The position numbers and the translations under genes are program-made. Below are positions 15,032-29,100 of a DNA stretch of 64,000 nucleotides, one piece after another (position 1 is the stretch's first letter; every line of letters begins with the position of its first letter). The notes under the pieces are model-generated. The model was not told where the DNA came from, did no database searches, and saw only the letters and a program-made list of their open reading frames with translations. Source of the stretch: Crotophaga sulcirostris (Eukaryota; Chordata; Aves; Cuculiformes; Crotophagidae); NCBI GenBank assembly GCA_013397455.1, contig VYZB01000752.1:26276-90275 (forward strand), in the 5' to 3' direction.

Positions 15032-15049
15032 AAAAAAAAAAAAAAAAAA
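15032..15049. repeat. A18 homopolymer
   Basis: A simple poly(A) run after CTATGGG. Shorter comparable runs are at 1,807-1,823 (A17), 2,850-2,864 (A15), 33,915-33,930 (A16), 40,366-40,381 (A16) and, as poly(T), 32,661-32,675. None is attached to a recognisable retroposed gene. Confidence 0.93.
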
Positions 15050-15573
15050 GAAGAGAACAGTAAATAAACATTTATTGTTTCAAGCTGAATCTCCTCCCAG
15101 GTGCACGCAGCCAGGGCTGAGGTCTGCACACTGCATCTCCAAACAACACCTGCCAAAGGATAAGCAAGGGCTTAGTGCACTTGATTCTGCAAAGTGCCCA
15201 GAGCTTAGGTCCCAGTTCTGCAAGACAGTGAAACGCAGACTTAACTTTAAGCACGTGAATAGTCTCCCCCGCTTAGTAGAAGCTCTTTTCCAGAACACAT
15301 TTATAAAAATATCGAACAGAAAACCAGAAATTCCCCCCACCCAAAAAAAAGACCAGTTCCCACAATAAGTGGGAAGTAGAGAGGGAGGAGTGATGAGCAT
15401 TTATTATTTTTGAAAGCAGCATTTGCAGCGGGGACGGCCTTGAAGAAAGATCTCGTTTGGGTCTGAGCCGAGAACGTGCTGTGTTTCCTCAGAGCCCTCT
15501 CAGTGCCTGTCAGCTGTGGGGCTATATTTTCTTTATTTTCTGGGGCAGGGAGGAGAAGGGGAGAGGAGGAAGC

Positions 15574-15594
15574 TTTTTTTTTTTTTTTTTTTTT
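15574..15594. repeat. T21 homopolymer
   Basis: Twenty-one T bases follow a purine-rich stretch (GGGGAGAGGAGGAAGC). No retroposed body was recognised on the minus-strand 5' side (to its right). Confidence 0.95.
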
Positions 15595-16529
15595 GTAGAT
15601 AGCTCAGCAAAAAGAAATATTTCCCAAGTGTTGCAAGGTTTTTCTCAATGCACTTCCCTTGGTCACTATCATTCGCCATTCTCGTTGCTGCACCAGTAGA
15701 GCCATTTCCCAGTTGGTCTTGCCCTCAGAAGGACTCTGGAAGCCTTTATGCATAAGGAGATCCAGGGTTTCTTCCAAAAGGAGCTGCAGAATTTAATTAA
15801 ATCTCCTCCATGTTTGCCTGTCCTGTGATTTCTCTTACCTTTAACGTGAACTCACATATGGATTAAAGTGAAATAAAACCTACAATTTGAGTTCAATGCA
15901 AAGCTGATTGGAAACATGTATTACCTTTCCTTGACCCGGCAGTGAGAAGGGAAGTTATTACAGTTCTTTAGTGAGTTTGTAAACTCTTTACTGCTGTGGC
16001 AGTTTTAATCCTGCTGAGAGAAAATTTGATCTGGAAAATAAATCGCTCCCATTTTATTCTTATGTTTTACAATCACAGGTTTAGATAGCAAACAAGCATC
16101 AAATTATTTTGGAATCAACAAACAAGAGTATTATCAGGATCCAGATGGCATTTTGGGGTTAATTAATAAATAACCACAAACAATAATAAAATAGTGCTTG
16201 CAGATCTTGCAGATTTTAATATGCTGACATGATACAGAAAAAATTGGGAAGGTTAATGATTCAGCTACACAATGACCAAGAAAAAATTTGTATATCTGAA
16301 TAAAATTAACTGATCATGTGTTCCGAGACAAAACAGGAGATTTTCACCATTCTTTAGAAGTTTACAAACATTTTAGAATCACACACAGAAGAGTCACAAA
16401 CCTGAGATGCTAAAATACTGCAAGACTTTCATGTAAATGAGACTCTGGTCCCTCCAAGTTCAGAGCAAAATCCCGTTAGTTATGATGCTCTAACAAGACC
16501 TAATGGCTGTTTGCATGTCAGCTAAATTG

Positions 16530-16778
16530 AACTGGAAACAAAGCACACGCTGAGTGATGAAGGTGATTAACACATTAAGAAAGGAATAATTGGATTTTCT
16601 GTCTCTTGAGGTCTTCAAAAGAAGGCAGGATGCCATCCTGGAAGATGTGCTTAGGCAAAGGAGAACTGATGAGGTTCCAAACAGAAACGAGCTGGGCAAC
16701 GTTTATTGGCCAGTGATAGATGGGGAGTACCTAATCTAATGTGCTTCCAGCTTCCAGTGCCATGAATCTCTGAACAAA
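16530..16778 (+). mobile_element. Probable ancient, highly diverged CR1/L3-type 3' end
   Basis: TCTCTTGAGGTCTTCAAAAG, GGCAGGATGCCATCCTGGAA, GTGCTTAGG and, further on, ACCTAATCTAATGTGCTTCC, CTTCCAGTGCCATGAATCTC follow the order and spacing of an old CR1-family 3' end (gene end 'leucine, glutamate, valine, phenylalanine, lysine', then a 'cctaatggtcccttctggc...atgaatct' type tail). Similarity is by memory of the general pattern and is weak in places. The left limit is uncertain. Confidence 0.45.
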
Positions 16779-19700
16779 GCTCCATGAAGAGTTTAATCAC
16801 GGAAGTCTAAATCAAATATCTGGGGTCTTTGCTTAAGTTAAGCAAATAAAATACTTTGTGCAGGATTAATGTTTCCTACGTGTCTGCTTTTATGCGTTTG
16901 CACGGTGCTGAGGCACCACCGCCCTGTGCAGTGGAAGGTTCCCAACCTTGCCTTTTAATTTAATGGGTTGAGCTGGTTCTGTGTATTCTTACATGGGACA
17001 GACCTCAGCCAGCTCCATGTGTCATTGTCGACAGGAAAGGAGCCACCACTGTCAGGGTAGAACAACAACTTTATATATTTTAGCAATAGAATGAAATGCA
17101 ACCTGCTAAGGATTTTTCCATAATTCCTTAAATAGAAGCTAACAAGGAAGGTACAGGAAGGGGGAAAGACATTCTTCCTCTGCTCTTAATTCTCCTGCCA
17201 AGCTGAATGCTGTGTAAGCCACCTGGGCATTCAGGCACTTGGAAAGGCACAGTCCACTGGCAGGGTTTTCTACAGCACCCAGACATCAAATATCTGCAAT
17301 TCCTGAGATCCATTTGCTACACCATTAAAACTGAAATGTTAAACACTCCAGGATACCCAGCTAAAAAGTAGGTTTGATTATTCTAAACGAGCTTCAGACC
17401 TTCCAGGCAGAAGTGGTCAATAATATTTCTTTTTAACCCAAATAAATTATTTGTACTGTACAGCAGAATCAACATTATTTACAGGAACACAATCATACCA
17501 TCTCTTTTAGTATCTCCACTTTTTCCATGGCACAAGGGTAAAAAGGAAAAACATTGATGCTGAAATCAAAGCAGACAGAAGACGATCCAGTATAAATAGA
17601 GCATAAAGAAAAAACTTTCTCCATTTGTTTTCACTGCTGGCATCTGTTCCTCCTGACACATAAAATTACAGAGAATGATAATCCGTTTTCATGGGCAAAC
17701 AAAGAACTAACAGTAAAATAGAAATAAAATCAGAAGTACCTAAGGGTGAGTGTAATGTGTTGTCCCAAAGAGGAACCAGCTGACAGCGGCTGGTGCTCAG
17801 GCTTGCAAAAAATGAAGTAGAGGATGAACACAGCGTGATGCTTCCTCAGCATCATCTCCTGGTTCCAGCAAGCTGGCACGCAGGGGCTCCCTAACCTGAG
17901 GTCCTGGGGCTGGTGTTACCCACCAGCCAGATGAGTTGCAGGATTGCTTCCCAGATTTAGTTGTACTTTTTTTCTGTTTGCTATTGCCCTGTGATTTCTC
18001 TGGGTTTCCATCCTTTTGTCTTATGACAAAAAGGACTAATCCTTCCTTATGCGATTTGTCCACGTGCAGTTTTTACTGATCCTTGCCATCCTGTTCAGCT
18101 TCTCTTTTTATGGCATCGATTACCCGTTCTCTGGACTCTCTGGATTACTGTTCTCCAGATGATTCCAGTCTGAAATCTCTCCTCCTGCAACAACCCCTCC
18201 TCATCCATCTGCCTAGGGTTCCCATCCAGGAGGCAAGGCATACTCATAAATACTTTTTTACAAATTTCAGAGGACATTCAGACTGAAGGAGAAACGATTT
18301 CCCCTGATGATAAATGCTGTGAGGGTGAAGAGGGAGGGTTTCTCCCCAGTAAGCATCCCTGAAGCACCCAGCACCCTGGATAATGCCAGAGACTCTGTCC
18401 TTGCCCCTTGGCTGCTGTCGCTGCTGAGGGCACAGCCCTGTCCCCAGCCCTGCTCCAGCCCCATCCCTCCTCCAGGTGCCCATGCTGCTCCTCCCGTGGA
18501 GGGCTGAGCACAGGGTTTCACTGCACTTTCTCCAGCGTTGCTGTAAGCAGCTGACTACACTCCCCATGGCTCCAATTTAACTTTATATCATTAAACAACA
18601 AGGTACGGTCCAGAATATCTAAAGCCTTTGAGTGGTCAATGTAAACTACACCCGTCAAAAGCTCCTGATCCCCAGCCAAAGCTAACTCATTAGGTACCAG
18701 AGAAACAGCAGTGGTAACACTGTTTTTCTTGAAAAGCTGACTGCAGTGGGGATATTATTTGAGGAATGTTTAAATGGAATATAATTTTTACTTGGTCGGC
18801 AATAACCCTGTGAGGTTTATAATTGTTCAGGTCTTGCAGGTCATGAGTTATTAAAATGCAGTTATTAATTTTGCATACCTACCAATGTCTGGTGAGACAA
18901 AAGAAACATTTTAGTGATTGGAAAAGAAATCAAAGCTGTTGCCCAAGGCGGCAGAAAGGGGCAGTGGGGATGGTGGGAGCAGGATGGGGCAGGGAAGTAC
19001 CAGGGGGATTCTGCTCCACTTGCCCCAGGAACTCTCACACCATCCCCAAGCTTGTGCTTTGCAAACTTTTCTCTCCAGCTATGAGGCAGAGGAGAGAGGA
19101 TTTTGCTCTTTGCTTCATTTTCAAACTGTTCTAAATCAGGGAGAAACAGACCTAAAACAACCTATAGTGATTTTTGACGGGAAGCATTAATTTCAGCAGA
19201 ACCCAAGCAGGACCAGGACCTGCTGCTTGTTCTCATGATCCAGAGAAAGGTGTCAGCAGTGCTGGGCTGGACATCTTGGCTGATGCTGTCCCCAGTCCCT
19301 GGCTGGAGCAGGGAATGAAGCAGCACTGTGGCTGTTGTGAGTGAGCCCAGCTGGCTGTCCCCACACGCTGTGCCATCCCACTGGGGCTTGGATGTGGAGA
19401 GGCAGGGAGAGGAGCCAAGCTCAGTCACTTGACAGTCACTCCTGATGCCACCCTGAGGATCATTGATGCTCTGAGGAGAGCAAGATGATGAAAATTGTCA
19501 TGGAGCATTACAAGCCTTTCCCTCTCCTCACTGCTAATGAGAGCAGGGTTAATATGCTCATGGATTATTCGACAATTGCAGCTTGAAGCCTTGGTTCCAG
19601 GGTGCTGGGCAGCAGGATGGTGGGATGGGAGCAGGTCCTTCCCTGCGCTGCTCTCTCCCTGCTGTAGCTAAACATTACAGCCAGGCTTTCAGGGCTGCTT

Positions 19701-22700
19701 TTGTTCTTTTTTTGCCTCTAAAAACCTACCAGGGAAACGCTGTGCTACCACGTTAGCCAGGGCTGTGCTCAGCACATGAAGGAAGAAGGGGGGAACATAC
19801 AGGCACTGAAACCCAGAGGTCACCGCACCGATGAGAAGCACAGAACAGGCTTTGTGCGGATTTGCCCTGCCAGCTCCCTTCATTCTTGACTTGAAACACT
19901 TGCTGATAATCCACTCCTTGACCTCTCCTACACAGGATGCAGTGTCACTATATGGAAGCCATATGGAACAAAGGGATCACTCTCAATACATGCTGAGCAT
20001 AAAAAATAAAGTTTACAATGGCACTGTAACCACGGCAGCTGGGTCGGCTGTTTGCCAGTGTGCCCTCATGTTGGCAGCTGAAAACTCGTGTGCCTGGTAT
20101 GACAAAGCATGGCATATCAGCCTTTAATAAGAGACATTTCAGACACAGGATGTTTGTACCTCTCTGTGACCGAGCTAGCTCCTGAATTTATTGTCCAGCT
20201 TTTTCCCTCCCCCTTTGAATAATCATTAAAACTGTGAAATCCTTTTGAGAACATGAGAAACAGATATGATTCTTGATGTTACTCTGCCTTTGAAGGAGCA
20301 TACCTGGTTCCCATTAATAACCTACGCGTTATGGGATGGAGCTATGGACAATTTGCTTTCTAGTGATTGCAGATTGGACTACAAAGCTCAGGAATACTCA
20401 GAAAATAGGCTGAGTTTCTGCTCCAAATGTCTTAAATGTGCATGCACATCTCATGTCTAATTAGGAGTACACCATGATTTGCCGATGGGATTTAAACAAC
20501 TCCAGCCAGGATAAAGGACCCATTTGTGTTTTGGGGGGAAGAAGAGGGAAATCAACCGAAAAGTTGCATTACTTTGCAAAGAAGCAGTAAGACTGAAATT
20601 TTGCCCCTTCAATAAAGAAATGAGTAAAAGGCTTCAAAAAAGCCTTAAAGGGATGGAACTCTATGTAAGGTTTTGACCTTCTTGTTCCATGTTTCTTCAC
20701 TAATCTGTCCCTAATAGCAGAAAACATGTTCTGGCAGATGCAAAAGCCACCTGATGACCAAATTTGAGCTGATCTTTCCATCTCACTTTTATCGACAAGG
20801 TGCTAGTCGTACCCTGCCCTGTATTTCCAGTGCTTCTGGAGCAGATGGCTGGAGGCAGATTACAACCAGCATCATGTCTCTACACTCCTTTGCCTTTCAG
20901 GAAGGTTTTATTGGAAATCTCATCTGCTCCCATTGGTTTGGTCCCATGCCAGCTCTAAATGAGAAATGGCCCATTTCCCACTTCATTTCTGCTTCAAAAT
21001 CCACAGGGAGTACGCAGTGGTTTTCAAATCAAGCCCTGCCCAAAAAGCCCAGCACAGGCTGAATCCACAACCAGAAGCAAAATCCAGCTATGCAGCCCAT
21101 TGCTGCTGCACTGGCATGGTTGTAGGGGAGACTGAGCTTTGCTTGTTTTCAGCATCTCCACCAGAAACCTTCTGTCCACACCACACATGTTCTTTGCAGA
21201 TTATCAGAGATGTTTGATAGTGAGAAATATCTCATCGTATGGCAGAGCACAAGCAGTGGCTCCTTCTGCAAGACAAGTCAAACCCTTCTCCAGTTTTCAG
21301 CCAGGAAGAAAGGGGGGATTAGTCTGGGGTTAATTATTTGATGATTAGGTTTAAGAGTTCAGGATCCCTCAGGAAAATGATAGAGAAAATGTGATGGGTT
21401 TTAAAGCAGGGATAGAGTGACCTTCCTTGCACACAGATCCCAGCTTGCTACTCCACAGTTTTGGGTGGCAAAATAAAGGAGGGCAAAATGTGTCTTTTCT
21501 TGTAAGCTAGCAGCTGACCTTAGCATAGCCTGAGGGCATTTTAAACCTATCTCTGCCTTTATTATGTATGTCATATGCCCCTATTCATCCTTTGTAGTTT
21601 AAAGCAAAAATGACCTTTTATAGCTATCTGAAGCGTAATTTTGCTCATGTTCTCCACTCTCACCATTTGTTTCGAGTTAAATATCAAACAGATGTGCACC
21701 CATTTTTTTAAAAAAAATGTTTAATATAAGAGAGCATGCCCTCATATAAGACTGGGAAAGCCTTTCAGGGAAATAAGCCTTTCAAATAAAAAGGCATATT
21801 AGTAAATTTTAAGGTGATTTTAACTGTATATTTTCAAGCATTAAAGGAAACAGATCCAGCAAGCCATAAAGTGACAACTGGGAGGTGGGGAAAGATATAC
21901 GGTACTAGTTTGAAAGAGAAATTAGACCTGGAACAGGGTGGAAAAATCCACCTACCCTGGAGCTATTTGGATTCACAGGTTTGGGGGTAGGGACGCTGGT
22001 GAGAGGGAGGGAGGGCTGAAGTCTGGAAGGGACATCAGCTCCACCCTTCATCCCCTGGCAGACACAGTTTGCCAGCCATCAAAACCACAACACAGAGAAG
22101 GTGGCAACCTCCAGACTCATTTTATATCTCATGATTAAGAGGTAAACAGCAGAGAGGGCAGGTTTTCCAAAGCCAGCTCTCAGCCTGAACGTTGCACTGT
22201 GGCTCCCATGAAGGTATCAATCAGTTCAGTAAGAGCTTTGCTTCAGTTCCCCTCCTGACTCTGCAGCACTGATGGTGCAGGGCTGCTTTTAACATTCCAC
22301 ATCCCCTAATAATTCTTGGCGTTGCACATATTTAAAGTTCAGAACTAAATTACCTGGCTCCCATGATCTGCAACAGCCATCCTCTCTGATGGTTAAAACT
22401 GAAATTAAAGTATTTCCATGTGGCTGCTTGAATTTCTTCTCCTGCAGGAAAGGACTTTCTCTGCTGACACATGCCTCCAAATTACATTTCCATTTGGCAC
22501 CAAAGCATTATTCTATTCTGGGGCTATTTCATGTGCAGTTTGGGACACTGGGGAGGAGAGTTGATACCTTTGGTGTGTTACAAAACTCAGGTTGTTCCTG
22601 CTGGCACAGTCTAGGAAGATGTAACTGGTTATCACTCCATTAGGCTGCTGTAGCAGTACCCGAAACCTTGAGTAATCTGAAGTTATTTTCCTTAATGACT

Positions 22701-24071
22701 GCTGAAGGGAAATGATCCTGTTCCCATCCACTTAGCTCTGACAATGTGACCAAGCCCAGGGGCCTGCAGGAATTAGAATTTTGAAGGCTAGGAGAAATAA
22801 TTCTCTCTCTCTCCCTCTTTATTTTACAAGCCAGGTTGCCAGCTTGCACATCCATGGCAATCTCATCGATTCAACTGTTTGGCTTCACTGCAGTAAACGC
22901 ATTATGGTGTCTCCAGCTTTGGGCAAAAGGAAAAGACATTTCTGTCTCTTTTAATCTCTTTATTTCTCCTGAGCAGCTGAAGTGGGAATGGAGCACAATT
23001 TACATTTTGAGAAGTGTATCGAGGCTGTGGGACGTTTATTCCTGACTCTGCCTCTCTTGCTGAGGGATCTCTTGACCAAGGTCTCATAACTCAGAGGGCT
23101 CTGGAGCCCAGGGCAGAAGGCAAAGCCTACGTTTGGGTTACATTTGTGTAACCCAGGAATTGGCCACACAGAGTACAGGCACCCCAGAGGCCACAGCAGC
23201 CACGGGACCTGCTAATGGACCAGATCTGTCACCTCACAGCACTGGAGAAGCTGCATCCACAGAGCTTTGCTGGGAAGGGAAGTCAGTGTGTATTTTCCAT
23301 GCTAATCAAAATGCTCTGCCATTGCATGGCATGTCCATTGTATGATGAATTTTAAGGTCAGAAAGCACTACTTTCATCCAGGTGTATTTGTTTCTCTGCT
23401 CACCTACTTAGCTAAATTATGAAGCCTATCTCCACCACCTAGGTCCAGCACGGGGTCATCAGTCACTGAATTAATGCTGATTTTAATTGTGTTCACTCAC
23501 AAAAGAGCAGTTCAGGTATTTGGAGGCCTTCCAGCTTGATCCAACTTCCAGAAAGTCAGTGGAACTGAGGTTGGGCCCTTCATGCTTTCATCTGGGAAGG
23601 AAAATTAGCACAAGTCAGGCTGGAGAACAGGAGCAGCAGAGTACGCAGCTGCATTATTAAGGCAACTCAAATCCTGACCCAAAAGAATTCAACAGTGTTT
23701 CTTAAATTCAGTGCATTAAATCAGGACAACCTAATAAAACTAGCTTTTCACCCTAACTATTGAAAAAGAACAATGAAATTATCGCTGCTTGCTGGACCTG
23801 TTACTCAGCTCAGTAGGATTTTCCCATCCTTCGCTGAGAACAAACACGGCGGCTGCCAGAATGTCAATGTGTGGTACCAAGCAATAAGGATCATTTAGAT
23901 TCCAAACCATCCCATCCTAATCCTCGCCTCCCCACCAGCCGAGTTATTCATGGGATAACCAGAAACACCTGGGTACAAGGAATTTCCTGCTGCAATTCAG
24001 TCTTAATTTCCTCAGATAGTAAAAACCTAAGGCTCGCAAAGGTGAAAGAAACCAGCAGTCAATCAAGTAAA

Positions 24072-24088
24072 TCACCACCACCACCACC
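24072..24088. repeat. (CAC/CCA)n trinucleotide run
   Basis: A short CACCACCACCACCACCG run followed by CAGCAG. It is a simple repeat in intergenic DNA. A slightly larger T-rich simple tract, ATTTTTATTTTTATTTATTT, lies at 24,431-24,450. Confidence 0.85.
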
Positions 24089-24502
24089 GCAGCAGTGATA
24101 GTACATTCTAAATTAAATTTTAATTCCCACCTGATGGTTCACCGGGAGTTACTTTTATACGAACCATTCATCTGACCCACCTTTGTATTTCAGGCGATTT
24201 GTTGGGGTCCCATTAGTTATTAACACCCATCTAAGTTCCAGAACAACTTTTTTCCTTCTTTGTGATGGGAATTAAAATGAGAAGCAAAGAAGGCAAGGTC
24301 TGTAGGTATTAGCTGGACAGATACACTAAGGCTACACAGTCTTAATGTGAAAGGCAATGAACAACAAAGATGCCAAGAAATCTCCTAAATTCAAACACGA
24401 AGTATAAACAAAGCAGGTTTGGGATGTTTTATTTTTATTTTTATTTATTTTTGGATTATAAAGTGGTTATAGTGCCCAGAGATAAGTTTTGTCACTTCTC
24501 CT

Positions 24503-24534
24503 GCAGTGAAGAGTCTTAGCAGTGAAGAGTCTTA
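24503..24534. repeat. 16-bp perfect tandem duplication
   Basis: GCAGTGAAGAGTCTTA occurs twice in direct succession (24,503-24,518 and 24,519-24,534), followed by a partial GC. It is a small replication-slippage type duplication. Confidence 0.97.
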
Positions 24535-26164
24535 GCTGCAAGAATATCTGAGAGTTTGGCCCAAACCATGTGACAGCATGGGATGTTATGGAAACAGCTG
24601 TGTGATGTTCTGCCAGAGTGAAATCCATGTTGGAAAACTGGAGTCCTGCACTGACAAGGAGAAAACCAAACAGACATCAACATCACATTCAGGTCTTTAT
24701 CCTTTCTGATTTCTGCCATGCTACAAAGCTGACCAAAGTCAGGAGAGGCTCCTAGAGTCAATGTCACCATTACACCTCATACACACTTGACCTTCTGAAG
24801 GAGGAGGAAGATCTCAAGCAGATGCCTCTTAATGGGTCAATTAGCTTCTCGGGACCTTGTTTAAGTGAAGCTGAAGGGAGACCTGTCAAACTACAAGGGC
24901 AGCATTTCAAATCCACTTGGTCCTCATTGCTGGGACCAAAACCTACCAAAATGACAGGTCAAGGTAAGCCATGGTCTTGAAGGGAAGAACATATGCAGCG
25001 AAGAACAGCTTCCACAGATGTGTCTATGACACGCTGGTTTCCCAGGCAGAGTGTGCTTTTCATTACTGCTATAATGATACACGTTTAGACGGGTGACTGT
25101 GTCCAACAAAGAGACTCTAAGAAGGGAAGGGAGATGGGCTGACTGCACCAGGAATAATGAACACAATCATATGAAAATAATTAATGCTCTTTCTCAGGGG
25201 AGGAGATTTCTCCCCCTTTCTTCCCTCCCTTCAAGTTTTTCTGTATATCCCTCCCTTTCTTTTAGCCCGGGCAATTTTTTAATTCATAAATTATATTCTG
25301 TAGGTGGGATTCTACAGCCTCCTGTCTGTTTATAGCAATTAGGGTTGCCTCCATACTGATATCATGTCTATTTAAAAATGTTTATAACTCACTACTTTAA
25401 CTGAATTTCAAAGCATATCTGTGTTGCCCAGCAACAGAAAAATGCTGGATGCTGTTTTCTGAACAGAAAATTAGGAGTGTAATCACCTAATGTCATCCTG
25501 TTCACTGATAATTAAGCAAATTATGTTCAAGGAAATGCCTTATATTGAGGTTACAGCAGTGATTTCTGCTTCCATCTGCAGGATCAGACCTTGGCTCCTC
25601 CTCTGTGGTTCGCTGAGCAACTTGAAAAACTATGTTTAAAACAGTGTTACTGCTAAGTCCTAGTCACTCAGACAACCTCAGACCTGTAACTCCAACCAGG
25701 TCATGAGAGAGAGGGAGGAATCTCACTCAGACCTCTTGAAATTTATCCTAGAGCCCCAACCACAATGTGAGCCTACCAGAACAATTAGGAGTTATTTTTC
25801 TCTAGGTCTTCACTGTACTCTTGGCTTCCCATGGCCAAGAGACCTGCCTGACACCAAAGTCCTGCATCAGCCAACAGCTTAATGACACACCAGAAATGCT
25901 CCTTCAGGTCTGTGCTCCCCAATGATCCTCTTGGTCTAAATTCAATTGGATTGAGTCCTGTGTGTTGCTGGATGCAATGTGCTCCAATAACACTTATAAG
26001 CAGTTTTGAACGGCACTGATGTTCCCAATGAAGCCTGCTCTCGTTCTGCAAAGGATGATGAGAACTGGATCCTCCAGTGCTCTTCTCAGTGCCCAGGAGA
26101 GGAAGTCCAAGGTATTCAGAACATCTTAGAATCTTCATAAAATTAGAGTAATTAATTTTAATCC

Positions 26165-26179
26165 CCACTAGATGGTGCA
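26165..26179 (+). promoter_or_regulatory. CTCF-like core motif
   Basis: CCACTAGATGGTGCA matches the vertebrate CTCF core (CCASYAGRKGGCRS) at all but one core position (T for C after GG). A boundary or loop anchor upstream of the gene is possible, but a single motif match in 64 kb is weak evidence and no occupancy data are available here. Confidence 0.35.
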
Positions 26180-29100
26180 GGAAGTCAATAAATGTCAATC
26201 GTCCTCTAAAACTGGACTTGTCTTTCAAGAGCATTCATATTCCACTGCAAATACCTCATCAGATTGTTTCTTTCATGAAGCCCTAAGCAAGGCTTGAACT
26301 GGAGGCTCAACAGCACCTGAGCTCCCTGCTGCACACCAGAAAAGGATTTTAAACTCTTTTATTTCTCTCTGTTTCTACAGCATATTATTATTATGAATAG
26401 TAAAAACAATGCTAATAATATTATCCATACAGGAATTACTCATAAGACTTAACAGAAATCTAGTTCTGCTGACATTCAAAACTCTTCTATGAGATTTAAT
26501 AGGCATTTGCATCCTTTTTCTATAATAGGGTGGTTTAATGTATCAAAAGACAAGATCTGTTGCCTTATAATTAGATTGTAAATGATTTGAAAATACCAAC
26601 TGTACAGCTTCCAGTACAAATGGTCTAATTCGTAGTTAAAGACATCCAAGATGCTGGAATAATATAAATATATACATAAAGATAATGAAATCCTTGTGGA
26701 TTTTATAATTATTTCTGTCTTGCAAGATTATAATAGCTATATACCCCTATTTCAGCTTTCTGAATTTCAAGCCATAAACCAGAGGGATCTTTCAGGATCA
26801 AGATGCAAGTTATTTAGAGGAGTGTTTGATGCACATATGACTTTCTGCAACACCGACACATGGCAGCATGTAGATCTAAAACCAACAACAAAATATGCAC
26901 ACGCTTGGGTAAGGATGAAAGAGAGAATGAGCATGGCAGATGTTAGCTGGATCACATAACACTTAGCTGGAAGGCACTCTGGTGATGAAGGTGGAACAAC
27001 ATCCTGTATAGATGAGAATGCAATTTACCCAGGGAACTTGCAAGCAAATAAAAAAAAATACATACAGTACCAGACTCATTAAATGAGCCCCCTCTCTTCA
27101 GTCCTAAATTTTGCCATGAGGCAGTGCTTCCAAATATCTAAACCTATATGGGTCAGATGAGTTTCCAGCTCTCTGAACACAAATCAAATCCAAAGAGATA
27201 ATGAGCCAAACAGAGACATTAATTATATTTTATGTTGTCATTTATTTTGAGACATTTAATTAATGTCATAAAAATACATAATATACATTTTCAATAAAGA
27301 ATTCAAAGTACCACAATCAAAGATCACATGACCTTAGTTTCATTATGAAAAGTACCTGGATTCAATAAAAAGAGGACATAGCTTTATCCTAGACATAAAT
27401 TTGGTTCAGGCAGCAATATTGAGAAAGGTTAAATGGTAAAGAAAACTAATCTCTTAAGGCAATATGAATCATAGGAAAAGAGGTTGTGGTAGAGCGATAA
27501 TAAAAATCACAGCTGTAATTTTCTCCTCACAGGACCAATGCCTACTGGCTGATGTACGGCACCGCTGGTGCCTCCACACCACGGTGATGGACTCACAGAC
27601 ATGACTGAGCGGGGATCAAATCTGCAGCATTTGTAGGTCATGCGTGGAAAGTGAAGATAGGAGTAGATGCAATCTGCACCATATCAAGCACAGAACATCT
27701 CCTTATCATGTCTGGCTTGCAACCTTCAAAGTGTCACCAGGGTAAAATACCATGAGCACGTTGTGTTCTGGTGTCAAAAGGTGCAGCAGCAGCGTTTCAG
27801 TGAAACTCTGCCAGTTTCCCCCAATGGACAACTCAGTGCCATATATTTCCAGCTAGCGTAGTTGCTTGCTTATGTTTTTGAAATTAATTGAGATAATCAA
27901 AGATAGTTTAAAACTTGTCCTTTACTCTTCCCTGTGTATTCTCTTCGCTGTTGGTCTGAAAATGAGGACCAAACAAAGTAAGTTGGGTCTGTTGCCACAT
28001 GTACAGCAGCTTTAGACTTTGATGCGTTCAAAATTTGGGGTTAAACTGTAGAGTTCCACCTTTTGGACAGTACATCCAGTCATTTGTTGAGACTTGGGAG
28101 CATTGATTTATAGATGTGTAGGGAAACCCTTCATGTTGCTCTGCTCTGCTTCTCAGTTGTACTCAGTACTTATTCTAAACCCCAGAATGTTTTGGGTTTA
28201 AGTTTTTTAATAGTCTCTTTGGGATGTCAAATTTGATCTGAAGAAATAGATCATAAAGTAACTCTTCTGCTAGTGCTCAACTGCCCTTCAGAGGCTGCAT
28301 CTGAGAGCTTGGCACAGCAGTACAGGCTTGCCACAAAAAGGCCTTTAATTGTTTGAAGTTGAAGCAATGCTAGCCCTCTGCTACAACTTGCTTTTTCTAT
28401 AGAACATGATAAATGCCTCCAGGAAGGAATGAGTCAAAAAAGAAAAAGGAAAAACAATGTCTACATTCTCCAGATTTATTTTGGTTTACTTTAGGCTTCC
28501 TGAGTCCAAACTGGAAAAACACAAAAATGTGTGGCAAGGCAGTCAACCCACAGTGAAAAAAAAAGGATGTGTCTTGAAACCACTGCTTCCCAAAGGGTGG
28601 AACTGCAACGTGTCTTCACAACTTCACAAAGGATGACTCTCAATAGGAAAATGCAGTTTGGTTTCCCTCCTGGCATAGAAGAAAAACTGGCTTTAGCCTA
28701 TCATTCCAAAAGACAGCGCCACTGAGAGATTTACAAAGAGAAGGCTTGGATCTAATCTGCTTCATTAACAAATCGGTTTCTCCCTGTGTTTTCCTGATAC
28801 CTCGATGAAAATCTTGACCACACATGCATTATCCTGCTAGCAGCTGCCTAAAACCATAATGCATGCCTCTGGGATGTCAAAGGCAACAGCTCCACCTCAG
28901 ATCTGAACCTCGGATGAAAACATAAGATGTACAGGCTGGAGTTGGCTCATGAGGGAAGGCTGATGCTTCCCAGAAATAAAAATCCCACCTCTGTTACTCA
29001 CCAGCTGGATGTGGACAGCATCAGCTCATATTCCTAATAATTTTTATATACGGGCACCAACCAGACTATGAAATGGATGAAACTCAAAACCTCCTGCAGT

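Larger units (their letters stand above)
4957..16529. other. Intergenic DNA, no gene recognised
   Basis: Unique-looking sequence with local GC-richer patches (about 9.0-10.0 and 11.7-12.1 kb) and the A30, A18 and T21 homopolymers. The longest frames (168 codons minus at 8,884-9,390; 133 codons minus at 9,644-10,045; 152 codons plus at 14,910-15,368, which reads through poly(A)) show no conserved motif. I see no tRNA or snRNA-like sequence and no recognisable LTR. Confidence 0.65.
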
